From: JAXLVB01 sp046329195
GTDB taxonomy: Bacteria; Bacteroidota; Bacteroidia; Cytophagales; Spirosomataceae
DNA length: 64,000 nucleotides
Assembly (NCBI GenBank): GCA_046329195.1
Contig: JAXLVB010000003.1
Location: 372,001-436,000 of the forward strand
Direction: 5' to 3'
The position numbers were made by a program, and so were the translations under genes. Numbering within the stretch: position 1 is the first letter of the stretch; every line of letters starts with the position of its first letter. The notes below the pieces were generated by a model, which saw nothing but the letters and a program-made list of their open reading frames with translations, had not been told where the DNA came from and did not search any database. This document shows, piece by piece, positions 49,408 to 57,281 of this stretch.

Positions 49408-51426
49408 TTAAAAAATCGGCAGCTTCACCACAAACGTCGCCCCCTCGCCCTCTACGCTCTCCACTTCCAAAGTTCCCCCATGCCCTTTAGTCACAATATC
49501 ATAAGCCAAACTCAACCCCAAGCCTGTACCTTGTCCTGTAGGTTTGGTGGTGAAGAAAGGTTGAAAAATCTTTTCTCGAATATTTTCAGGAATGCCTCCG
49601 CCATTGTCCTGAACCTTTATTTCGATGGCATTTTCTAATTTTTTTGTTGAAATAATCACCTTTGGTTGAAGATTTCGTTGCCAAACAGCATAAAACGCAT
49701 TGTTTACCAAATTCAACAACACCCGACCGATTTCTTGCGGAACGACGTTGATTTTGGGCAAGTTCTCATCAATAATCAATTCAAAATCAGCATTGAAATT
49801 TTTATCCTTTGCCCTCATGCCATGATATGAAAGTCTCAAATATTCGTCACAAAGCGCATTAATATCCGTCAATACTTGCTCACCTGTGCCCATCCGAGAG
49901 TGTTCGAGCATCCCTTTCACGATGCTACTCGCCCGTTTGCCATGATGGTTGATTTTTTCTTGGTTTTGACTTAAATCTGAGATTAATTCATTGAAATAGA
50001 CTGTATCTTTAATAACAATTCCCCCATCGGGGGTTAGGGGGCTGTTTTTGAGTTCTTCTTTCAAATCTTCGGCAATACCAACACTCAATTCTGAAAAATT
50101 ATTGACGAAGTTCAAGGGGTTTTGTATCTCGTGGGCAATGCCTGCGGTGAGTTCGCCGAGGGAGGCGAGTTTTTCTTTTTGGATGAGTTGGGCTTGAGTG
50201 GATTTTAGTTCTTCTAACGATTTTTCTAACTCATGACTTTTGTAATCAATTTCCTCTTTTTGTTTTTTTAATACAATATTCGAACGCTGTTTTTGCTTGT
50301 TATTTCGTATTAAAATCAATGAAACCATCCCTAAAAAAATAAGAATTCCAATGAGTGTTTTCTGTCTAATCGAGTTTTCGTAATCTTTTTTTGCTTCTCT
50401 TAAATCTCTTATACGTTGCTGTTGGGCATATACAATATTTTGGGTTTGAATAACTCGATCAGTGGTGTAGAGGCTATCATTGGCAGCATTCAAAATTTTC
50501 AAGTAAGAAATAGTTTTAGTAGGGCTATTTTTCTCATAAATTTTAGCTAAAACTTTTGCGGCTCCTGCTATCACAACCAAATTATTCAGTTTTCTACCAT
50601 TAACTAACGCCTTTTCTGCATAGTAAATAGCTGAATCAGGTTGGTTTATGGCATGAAAAATTACGGCTAAATCAACCGACTGTTCTGATTCTAAAAAAGG
50701 ATTCCCCATTTTTCTAGTGAAACTCATGGCAATTTTTAGATGGTGCAATGCGCTAGAATAGTTTTTCTGTTGTACTTGAACTCTACCCATAATCGCATTT
50801 GCAAAAGAAACCCCTATTGGTATGTGTGTTTTTCTGCAAATGCTATCTGTTTTGATGGCGAAAAACATTGCTGAGTCCAACGAATTCAAACTCTCATAAA
50901 CTTCGCCAAGATTGTGAAAAACAGGCCATTTCTCTTCTACTTTTGACAGTTTAAACCGAGGGTGATGATAGGCCTTTAATAGCCACTCTAAGCGTTTTTT
51001 ACTGTCTCGCTGTTTTTCATAAACAAGCGCAATCATGTTGTCGAATCCGAATTCAAAAGCTGGATAACTAGTTTGACTAATTTGTAAACCTTCATAAGCC
51101 GTTTGCATCCCCTTTTGCCATTGGCCCGTTATTGTCGAAACAAAACTAAGAGCCTGTAAACCAGCTAACTCACCATAGGTATAATTGAGTTTTTTTGCAA
51201 GAGTAATTGATTCAGTAGCATACCTCACTGCTTGTTGGGGTTCTGTCATGGAATAGTACCTTGCCAAGCGCCAAAGAGTATTAACTCTACTGGTGTCTTC
51301 TATCACCACTCCTAATTTCTCTTTCATCCTAGCTACCTCTTCTTGTTTAAAACTGAGCGGTTGCCCAAAGCCTAAGGTACTAGACAGCATTAAAGTAATA
51401 CCGATTAATTTATTTAGTCTTTTCAT
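49408..51426 (-). CDS. histidine kinase with exported TPR sensor domain
   Basis: The 672-residue product has a signal peptide ('LIGITLMLSSTLGFG'), a TPR-type helical repeat region (about 30-330; 'AVRYATESITLAKKLNYTYGELAGLQAL', 'SAIYYAEKALVNGRKL'), one membrane span (about 358-376, 'TLIGILIFLGMVSLILI'), a coiled coil and the kinase core with 'GIAHEIQNPLNFVNNFSEL', 'VLLNLVNNAFYAV', 'VQDNGGGIP' and 'GTGLGLSLAYDIVTKGHGG'. The segment 'SPLTPDGGI' interrupts the HisKA helices. Its start overlaps the end of a kinase relic by 17 bases. The signal is unknown. Confidence 0.9.
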   Translation of the reverse strand: MKRLNKLIGITLMLSSTLGFGQPLSFKQEEVARMKEKLGVVIEDTSRVNTLWRLARYYSMTEPQQAVRYATESITLAKKLNYTYGELAGLQALSFVSTITGQWQKGMQTAYEGLQISQTSYPAFEFGFDNMIALVYEKQRDSKKRLEWLLKAYHHPRFKLSKVEEKWPVFHNLGEVYESLNSLDSAMFFAIKTDSICRKTHIPIGVSFANAIMGRVQVQQKNYSSALHHLKIAMSFTRKMGNPFLESEQSVDLAVIFHAINQPDSAIYYAEKALVNGRKLNNLVVIAGAAKVLAKIYEKNSPTKTISYLKILNAANDSLYTTDRVIQTQNIVYAQQQRIRDLREAKKDYENSIRQKTLIGILIFLGMVSLILIRNNKQKQRSNIVLKKQKEEIDYKSHELEKSLEELKSTQAQLIQKEKLASLGELTAGIAHEIQNPLNFVNNFSELSVGIAEDLKEELKNSPLTPDGGIVIKDTVYFNELISDLSQNQEKINHHGKRASSIVKGMLEHSRMGTGEQVLTDINALCDEYLRLSYHGMRAKDKNFNADFELIIDENLPKINVVPQEIGRVLLNLVNNAFYAVWQRNLQPKVIISTKKLENAIEIKVQDNGGGIPENIREKIFQPFFTTKPTGQGTGLGLSLAYDIVTKGHGGTLEVESVEGEGATFVVKLPIF
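50018..50043 (-). repeat. in-frame palindromic segment in kinase gene (copy 2)
   Basis: This is the same element as at 48523 (CCCCCATCGGGGG, then TTAGGGGGCT), reading 'SPLTPDGGI' in the kinase encoded at 49408. Confidence 0.7.
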
Positions 51427-51787
51427 GATTTAATTTTATTGTAAACGTTGCCCCCTCGCCCTCTACGCTCTCCACTTCCAAAGTTCCCCCATGTCCTTTG
51501 GTGATAATATCATAACTCAAACTCAGCCCCAACCCTGTCCCTTCGCCCGTAGGTTTGGTGGTGAAAAAGGGTTGGAAGATTTTGGATTTGACGTGGTCGG
51601 GAATCCCCATGCCGTTGTCTTGCACTTTGATAATGATCTGTTTGTGACTATCTCTTTTAGAAAATTCTACCGTTAGGACTATAGAAAAAGCATTGTTTAT
51701 CCAATTCGGTACTACCCGTCCAATTTTTTTAGATACTGCATTGACAGCGAGCCAATCAGGGTTGGGTCTAAGCTCATATTCTGCGTT
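51410..51787 (-). pseudogene. relic of a histidine kinase (ATPase domain only)
   Basis: The frame runs from 51787 (after a TGA at 51788-51790) to the stop at 51410-51412. It begins 'NAEYELRPNPDWLAVNAVSK', continues 'KIGRVVPNWINNAFSIVL' (a damaged N-box region) and 'VQDNGMGIPDHVKSKIFQPF', and ends with an intact 'GTGLGLSLSYDIITKGHGGT'. It aligns with residues about 560-665 of the kinase at 49408. The phospho-acceptor region and the sensor are missing. No ATG precedes the homologous part, and only a GTG at 51625 could start it. Confidence 0.8.
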
Positions 51788-51849
51788 TCAGCCTCTTGAA
51801 AACAAAACAACCAGAAATTTTTAACCTAAGAAGCTAATAATGAACAGGT

Positions 51850-54018
51850 TTAGAGGGGTAATTTAATAATAAATTGAGAACCAACCCCTTCTTGGCTCTC
51901 TAATTCAATAATACCCCCATGCCCCTGCGTAATGATGTCATAACTCAAACTCAAGCCTAAGCCTGTGCCTTCGCCCGTGGGTTTGGTGGTGAAGAAGGGC
52001 TGGAAGATTTTGGATTTGACGTGTTCAGGAATCCCCGTGCCGTTGTCGCCAACTTTAATAACAATATATTCATCGGCCATATGGGTCATTAAGTGGATGG
52101 CTGGTTCGTAGTCGGTATTGGTTTCAGTTACTACTCGCTGCTGGATGGCATAGAAAGCATTATTCAGTAAGTTGAGCAGCACCCGAGTAAGGTCTTGTGG
52201 TATGGCCTGCACGGCAGGTAGGTTTTCGGCAAGTTGGATATTAAAATGCGCCGTAAAGTTTTTGTCCTTGGCCCGAATCCCGTGATAAGCCAAGCGCAGA
52301 CATTCATCACACAAGGTATTGATATTGGTAAGTTGTGGCTCGCCCGTGCCCATGCGGGAGTGTTCTAACATCCCTTTGACGATGTTGCTGGCTCGCTTGC
52401 CGTGGTGGTTGATTTTTTCTAAATTTTGAGTCAAATCATCAATTAAATCCATATCTATTTTTTCGCCATCACGAATTCCCCCATCGGGGGTTAGGGGGCT
52501 TTTTAGTTCTTCAATTAATTCCCCACTCAGTTCAGCAAAATTATTGACAAAGTTGAGCGGGTTCTGAATCTCATGGGCAATGCCAGCCGTGAGTTCGCCG
52601 AGGCTAGCCAGTTTTTCTTTTTGAATCAATTGAGCCTGTGTGCGTTGCAGAGTTTCGATAGAGTCTTGGAGTTCGGCAGTTCGTTCGTTTACGATATGCT
52701 CTAGTCGCTCGTTTTGGGTTTCGAGGATTTGTTGTTTTTCGGACGAAAGACGCTGAATTTCAAGGATTTTATCGTTAAGTGCTTTGTTGATATGGCCAAA
52801 CTCTAAGGCCAAATAAATAGACAAACACACCGACATGGCCACGTCTTTGATATTCATGATGTACTCGGCAAAGTACTCAACCAGTGCCTGAACGGTATCT
52901 TGTTGGAACGTAACGGTAAACACAACAAAAGCTATCAAAAAAAGCACGCAGGTCACAATCACCGAAAAAATCCCTACGGCCAAGATATGAGCACCCCGTT
53001 TTTTTTGAGCGATGGCATTGAATATGACGATGGTAAGCTGAACATACAGGATAATAGAGAGGAAAATAAAGGTAGAAGTACCGAGGATATTGTTCGCAAA
53101 ATAACAGAAGGGCAACAGGAGGAAGCCCCCACTCAGAATCCAATACCCCCAGTTGCGTTTGAGCTCAAACTGACTGTAAATGGCCTGCATAAAGAAAATA
53201 TTGCTGATGGAGGTCAGTACCAAGTTGAGGGTATTGAAATAATTGTAACTGGCTACGTTGGTATTGTAGTAGGTTATGAACAAAAAGATAGCCTCATTTA
53301 GGGCATTGGATAAGGTAAAAATGGCAAAGAACAGATTAGCAAATTGAGATTTTTGAGAATTGTAAAAACTCAGGTGAATAATAAACAAAATCAGAAAAAT
53401 GGAGGCTTTCACCAATGCCCAAAAGTACTGGTCGTTTCGGGTAGAAATATAGCTTTGAAAAGCATCGTCAGGCTTGTAGAGTTTGAAACTAAGTAAGTGT
53501 GTCGGAAAAAATACACTTCCATAATGAGGCACGCCCGCAGGTTTAGCAATCCGAACAGCGATGAGTTGAATAGAATCCTTGTCTAAGGTCACAAAAAATG
53601 GTTGCTTAATCGGATTATAGCCAATGGTTTTGTAAGGATTGGCGTCTATTTCGCCAAAGGTCTTGATTTTCTTACCGTTGATGTAGAGCTCCGACGCAGC
53701 CACTTGGCTTATGGCAATGGCCACCATCTGAGGGAGCGTATCTTTATGGATTTTGGCACGAAGCCAACCTATCGAATCTTGGTCAAAGTCTTTAATATCC
53801 ACAAAGTTATCAGAAGGCGTTACAATGGGCCATTTCGTATCGTCAAAGGCAGGGTCTTTCCAACGGGTGTTATCTCCTGAGTGGTATCGCCAGTTGCGAA
53901 TTCGGGCACCATCCTCTCTCAAGCTATCCAAATGCAAAGGCAGGGGATTGCGTTTTCGTTTTTGGGCAAACGACTGAAAACCAAGCAGAAATACCAGGGT
54001 GTATAAAATAAATTTCAT
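51850..54018 (-). CDS. histidine kinase with 7TM-DISM-type sensor
   Basis: The 722-residue product starts with a signal peptide ('FILYTLVFLLGFQSFAQ'). A periplasmic jelly-roll domain follows (about 40-195; 'WKDPAFDDTKWPIV', 'SELYINGKKIKTFG'), like carbohydrate-binding 7TMR-DISM extracellular domains. About seven membrane spans (210-400), a coiled coil and the kinase core come next: 'GIAHEIQNPLNFVNNFAEL', 'VLLNLLNNAFYAI', 'VGDNGTGIP' and 'GTGLGLSLSYDIITQGHGG'. The segment 'SPLTPDGGI' is again present after the HisKA helix. It may sense a sugar or other envelope ligand. It lies 58 bases after the eutB stop. Confidence 0.9.
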   Translation of the reverse strand: MKFILYTLVFLLGFQSFAQKRKRNPLPLHLDSLREDGARIRNWRYHSGDNTRWKDPAFDDTKWPIVTPSDNFVDIKDFDQDSIGWLRAKIHKDTLPQMVAIAISQVAASELYINGKKIKTFGEIDANPYKTIGYNPIKQPFFVTLDKDSIQLIAVRIAKPAGVPHYGSVFFPTHLLSFKLYKPDDAFQSYISTRNDQYFWALVKASIFLILFIIHLSFYNSQKSQFANLFFAIFTLSNALNEAIFLFITYYNTNVASYNYFNTLNLVLTSISNIFFMQAIYSQFELKRNWGYWILSGGFLLLPFCYFANNILGTSTFIFLSIILYVQLTIVIFNAIAQKKRGAHILAVGIFSVIVTCVLFLIAFVVFTVTFQQDTVQALVEYFAEYIMNIKDVAMSVCLSIYLALEFGHINKALNDKILEIQRLSSEKQQILETQNERLEHIVNERTAELQDSIETLQRTQAQLIQKEKLASLGELTAGIAHEIQNPLNFVNNFAELSGELIEELKSPLTPDGGIRDGEKIDMDLIDDLTQNLEKINHHGKRASNIVKGMLEHSRMGTGEPQLTNINTLCDECLRLAYHGIRAKDKNFTAHFNIQLAENLPAVQAIPQDLTRVLLNLLNNAFYAIQQRVVTETNTDYEPAIHLMTHMADEYIVIKVGDNGTGIPEHVKSKIFQPFFTTKPTGEGTGLGLSLSYDIITQGHGGIIELESQEGVGSQFIIKLPL
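52475..52500 (-). repeat. in-frame palindromic segment in kinase gene (copy 3)
   Basis: This is the same element (identical to copy 2 over 26 bases), reading 'SPLTPDGGI' in the 7TM-type kinase. The sequence just around it differs from the other two kinases ('RDGEKIDMDLIDD' against 'VIKDTVYFNELISD'), so the element is conserved better than its surroundings. Confidence 0.7.
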
Positions 54019-54076
54019 CCAGCGATTTAGTATAGTAATGGGTAAAGATACAATAAAGCTCTGAAATAGCTAAAGC

Positions 54077-55447
54077 TCAGTAAGTGGCCAGCAGGCGATG
54101 GCCTTCTTTCACGGGCAAAAGGCGTAGGTGTTGATCCATCAGCCCCATGTTTTGTAACCACACCTCAAACTCTGGGGCGGGTCGTAAACCTAACAACTGC
54201 CTCACATACAGCGCATCATGAAAAGACGTACTCTGGTAATTGAGCATAATGTCGTCGGCACCAGGGATGCCCATGATGTAAACAGCCCTAGCCGCACCCA
54301 TGAGCGTCAGGAGTATGTCCATGTCGTCTTGGTCAGCTTCGGCATGATTGGTATAGCAAATGTCAATCCCCATAGGCAAACCCAATAACTTGCCACAAAA
54401 TACATCTTCAACCCCTGCCCGAATAATCTGTTTGCCATCGTAGAGATACTCCGGGCCAATGAATCCGACCACCGTGTTCACGAGCAACGGCTTAAAATGC
54501 CTCGCCACGGCATAGGCACGGGCTTCGGCGGTCTGTTGGTCAAGGCCATGATGTGCATTGGCCGATAGTGCCGAGCCTTGCCCCGTTTCAAAATACATCA
54601 GATTTTGCCCAACCGTACCTCGACCCAACGACAGCCCAGCCTCATACCCTTCTTGTAAAATACCCAAATTAACCCCAAAAGAACTGTTGACGGCTTCGGT
54701 ACCACCAATGCTTTGAAACACCAAATCAACAGGTACTCCCTGCTCAATGGCTTGGATAGTAGTAGTGATATGCGACAGCACACACGACTGCGTCGGAATC
54801 TCGAACCGATAAATGAGATCGTTGAGCATCTTCAGAAGTCCAATTACCTGCGGCATATTGTCAGTGGCAGGATTGATACCAATGCAAGCATCGCCACTGC
54901 TATAGAGGAGACCATCCAACAAGCTGGCTGCAATGCCTTTGTAGTCGTCGGTGGGATGATTGGGTTGGAGACGAGTCGAGAAATGTCCAGCAAGACCCAA
55001 TGTATTCCGAAATTGCGTGGTAGTTTGGCACTTGGCCGAAACCGTGATAAGGTCTTGAATTCGCATGATTTTGCTTACTGCCGCTGCCATTTCAGGCGTA
55101 ATGGAGGGTTGTAAGCGTCGGAGCACTTCCGTATCGGTCTGTTCTGATAGCAAAAAATCCCGAAACTCACCTATCGTCAAGTGTTTAATATCCTGAAAAA
55201 CAACCGAGTCGTGGTTGTCTATGATAAGTCGGGTTATCTCGTCGGCTTCGTAGGGAATGAGAACTTCGGTTAAAAAGGTAGGCAATGGTACTTCTGCCAA
55301 AGCCATTTGTGCTGCTACTCGCTCTTCGGCAGACGTAGCGGCCACCTCGGCTAAGTAATCGCCCGAACGGGCCGGGGTAGCCTTAGCCAGTAAGGTTTTT
55401 AAGGAGTCGAACTGATACGAATGATGGCGAATCGTATGGCGATACAT
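54077..55447 (-). CDS. eutB: ethanolamine ammonia-lyase large subunit
   Basis: This is the catalytic heavy chain of the adenosylcobalamin-dependent lyase. The 456-residue product (E. coli EutB has 453) has 'AGDYLAEVAA'-like 'SGDYLAEVAATSAEERVAAQMALAEVPL', 'GLLYSSGDACIGINPATDN', 'QSIGGTEAVNSSFGVNL', 'LMYFETGQGSALSANAHHGLDQQT', 'VVGFIGPEYLYDGKQIIRAGVEDVFCGKLLGLPMGIDICYTNHAEADQDD' and 'GIPGADDIMLNYQSTSFHDA'. ATG 55447 gives the expected N-terminus. No microcompartment, reactivase (eutA) or transporter genes are near. Bases 55448-55684 upstream show no clear promoter or cobalamin riboswitch. Confidence 0.96.
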   Translation of the reverse strand: MYRHTIRHHSYQFDSLKTLLAKATPARSGDYLAEVAATSAEERVAAQMALAEVPLPTFLTEVLIPYEADEITRLIIDNHDSVVFQDIKHLTIGEFRDFLLSEQTDTEVLRRLQPSITPEMAAAVSKIMRIQDLITVSAKCQTTTQFRNTLGLAGHFSTRLQPNHPTDDYKGIAASLLDGLLYSSGDACIGINPATDNMPQVIGLLKMLNDLIYRFEIPTQSCVLSHITTTIQAIEQGVPVDLVFQSIGGTEAVNSSFGVNLGILQEGYEAGLSLGRGTVGQNLMYFETGQGSALSANAHHGLDQQTAEARAYAVARHFKPLLVNTVVGFIGPEYLYDGKQIIRAGVEDVFCGKLLGLPMGIDICYTNHAEADQDDMDILLTLMGAARAVYIMGIPGADDIMLNYQSTSFHDALYVRQLLGLRPAPEFEVWLQNMGLMDQHLRLLPVKEGHRLLATY

Positions 55448-55684
55448 GGTATGGGTAGTTGCTTTGAGGTGTAGTGGATGGCACAAAAGCAATTAGCCAA
55501 AAATAAGGAGGATTTTTGAGGAGATGATGGGTATGAATGATGTTATGAATAAAATTCTCTAAACCTACTCAATTGGGTAGCTATTATGCACATACACAAA
55601 GAGCCTCTACCTGATTGGGTTCCTGAATTTCCGAGCAGGCCGCCGCCGCAATGCCTATGAGTTTCCTCGCTCATCTGTCTATAC

Positions 55685-56011
55685 CTAACACTCAAAAATC
55701 TTATCCATCAGCAACCACTTTTCACCAGGATTGGCCATGGGGAGCGCTTGTTGATAGTTCCACATGAGGGTTTCCCATTCTTGAACTTTCGGATTATGGG
55801 CATCCATCTGACTTTTTCGCTCAAACGAAAAGCTCTCAGCCGTTTCCATAATCATAAATAACCGATTGCCTATTCGGTATATTTGCATTTGTTCAATACC
55901 GGAATCCCGAATACTTTGTAAAATCTCGGGCCATACTTGTTGATGGTAAGCTTCGTATTCGGCAATGAGGGCAGGGTCGTTTTTTAGGTCAAGAGCCAAG
56001 GCATATCGCAT
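55685..56011 (-). CDS. L-rhamnose/L-fucose mutarotase family protein
   Basis: The 108-residue product has the RhaM (DUF718) pattern: 'YALALDLKNDPALIAEYEAYHQQVWPEILQSIRDSGIEQMQIYRIGNRLFMIMET' and 'EWETLMWNYQQALPMANPGEKWLLMDKIF'. RhaM has about 104 residues and interconverts sugar anomers; Tyr and the active-site His of 'YHQQVWPE' are present. The start at 56011 is chosen because the conserved strand begins there. No rhamnose or fucose genes adjoin. Confidence 0.85.
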   Translation of the reverse strand: MRYALALDLKNDPALIAEYEAYHQQVWPEILQSIRDSGIEQMQIYRIGNRLFMIMETAESFSFERKSQMDAHNPKVQEWETLMWNYQQALPMANPGEKWLLMDKIFEC

Positions 56012-56198
56012 AGTAGGTAGAAGATTTGGTGGGCTAAGAAAAACGTAGTAGGGTGTTGGCCATTCACTGCATCGAAAAATGGTCATCCTTTTGGCCGTTC
56101 TCAACCCAAACTGATAATTTATTGGTTATTCTGACTACAAGTTTGAAGGGAAAATTTCATTTTTGCAAGTAACAACTCTGTTGAGCGCTCATACGAAC

Positions 56199-56206
56199 TA
56201 TCTTTG
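56199..56206 (+). promoter_or_regulatory. -7 element of clpP promoter
   Basis: TATCTTTG matches TAnnTTTG and lies 90 bases before the clpP ATG. A TTG at 56181 is closer than the usual -33 spacing. A small GGCG/CGCC hairpin follows in the leader. Confidence 0.5.
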
Positions 56207-56295
56207 TTGGCTTTGTGTTCTGTTCTCAACTTATTCTAATCAAGAATTTCAAAAACAGGCGTGTTGCGCCTTTACTATTTTAGACGATAAACCTT

Positions 56296-56964
56296 ATGGA
56301 CGGACAAGAATTTAGAAAGTATGCTGTTCACCACCTCGGTATGAATGGCTTGACTGTAGATGGTTATGTAAAACACACCGTAAACAACATGACTCGTTCG
56401 ATCATTGAAGAACGACCTATGCGTTTTGCCGAAATTGATGTGTTTTCTCGACTCATTATGGACCGTATCATTTTTATGGGTACGGATGTAAATGATAACA
56501 TTGCGAATATCATTGTAGCACAGTTGCTTTTCTTAGAATCGGCAGATCCTAAAAAAGACATCTTGATGTACATCAATTCGCCAGGTGGCTCCGTATATGC
56601 TGGTTTGGGAATTTATGACACCATGCAATACGTAAAACCCGACGTAGCTACCATCTGTACCAGTTTGGCTGCTTCGATGGGCGCTGTGTTATTGTCGGGC
56701 GGAGCAGCGGGCAAGCGATCGGCTCTTCCTCATGCTCGTGTGATGATACACCAACCATCAGGCGGTGCCCAAGGACAGTCGGTTGATATTGAAATTACAG
56801 CTCGTGAAATTGTGAAACTCAGAGCTGAACTTTATGAAATTTTGGCCAAACACTCTGGCCAAAGCGTAGAGCAAATTGAACGAGACTCTGACCGGGACAA
56901 GTGGATGAAAGCCGAAGAAGCCAAAGCATACGGTTTGATTGACGAAGTATTGTATAGAACCTAA
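56296..56964 (+). CDS. clpP: ATP-dependent Clp protease proteolytic subunit
   Basis: The protein is the serine protease barrel of Clp. The 222-residue product has 'IMDRIIFMGTDVNDNIANIIVAQLLFLESADPKKDILMYINSPGGSVYAGLGIYDTMQ', the catalytic Ser127 in 'TSLAASMGAVLLSGG' and His152 in 'RVMIHQPSGG'. clpX follows on the same strand after a terminator and its own promoter, so the two can be expressed separately. Confidence 0.97.
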   Translation: MDGQEFRKYAVHHLGMNGLTVDGYVKHTVNNMTRSIIEERPMRFAEIDVFSRLIMDRIIFMGTDVNDNIANIIVAQLLFLESADPKKDILMYINSPGGSVYAGLGIYDTMQYVKPDVATICTSLAASMGAVLLSGGAAGKRSALPHARVMIHQPSGGAQGQSVDIEITAREIVKLRAELYEILAKHSGQSVEQIERDSDRDKWMKAEEAKAYGLIDEVLYRT

Positions 56965-56992
56965 CATAAGTTGGCAAGAATACAAGACGAAG

Positions 56993-57018
56993 AGCGATGC
57001 CTTTTGGGCATCGCTTTT
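56993..57018 (+). terminator. terminator of clpP
   Basis: AGCGATGCC (56993-57001) pairs with GGCATCGCT (57007-57015), followed by TTTT. Confidence 0.82.
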
Positions 57019-57079
57019 TCCTGTTTTAACCGTTTAGTAAAAGCTTTACTGAAAATCAGGCAAATACATGATATTTCTG

Positions 57080-57087
57080 TACCTTTG
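57080..57087 (+). promoter_or_regulatory. -7 element of clpX promoter, with long leader
   Basis: TACCTTTG at 57080-57087 predicts a start near 57094 and a 5' leader of about 190 bases before the clpX ATG at 57282. The leader contains no convincing ORF or known riboswitch shape. Confidence 0.6.
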
Positions 57088-57281
57088 TCTAATTATTTTA
57101 CACAACTAACCATACCATTCGCATACGGCTACAGCACAACGATACTACCTACTCGCTCACTACTGAGCAGAAACGAAAAGTGTAGAATAGGGTAAAGGCA
57201 CAGATTATTTGTCTAAAGATAAAGTGTACCGACGCAATCGTGAGAATCGTACTCGTATTTTTGAAATAATTTTAAGCACAC

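Noticed and set aside
47901..54018. Three tandem kinases as one hybrid phosphorelay
   Set aside because: None contains a receiver or HPt domain, so they are three parallel kinases and not a relay.
55448..55684. Cobalamin riboswitch upstream of eutB
   Set aside because: A B12-dependent enzyme made this worth looking for, but no B12-box (GCCACTG-like) motif or fitting stem pattern was found. A minus-strand frame containing 'HRHCGGGLLGNSGTQSGRG' there was noted but could not be assigned.
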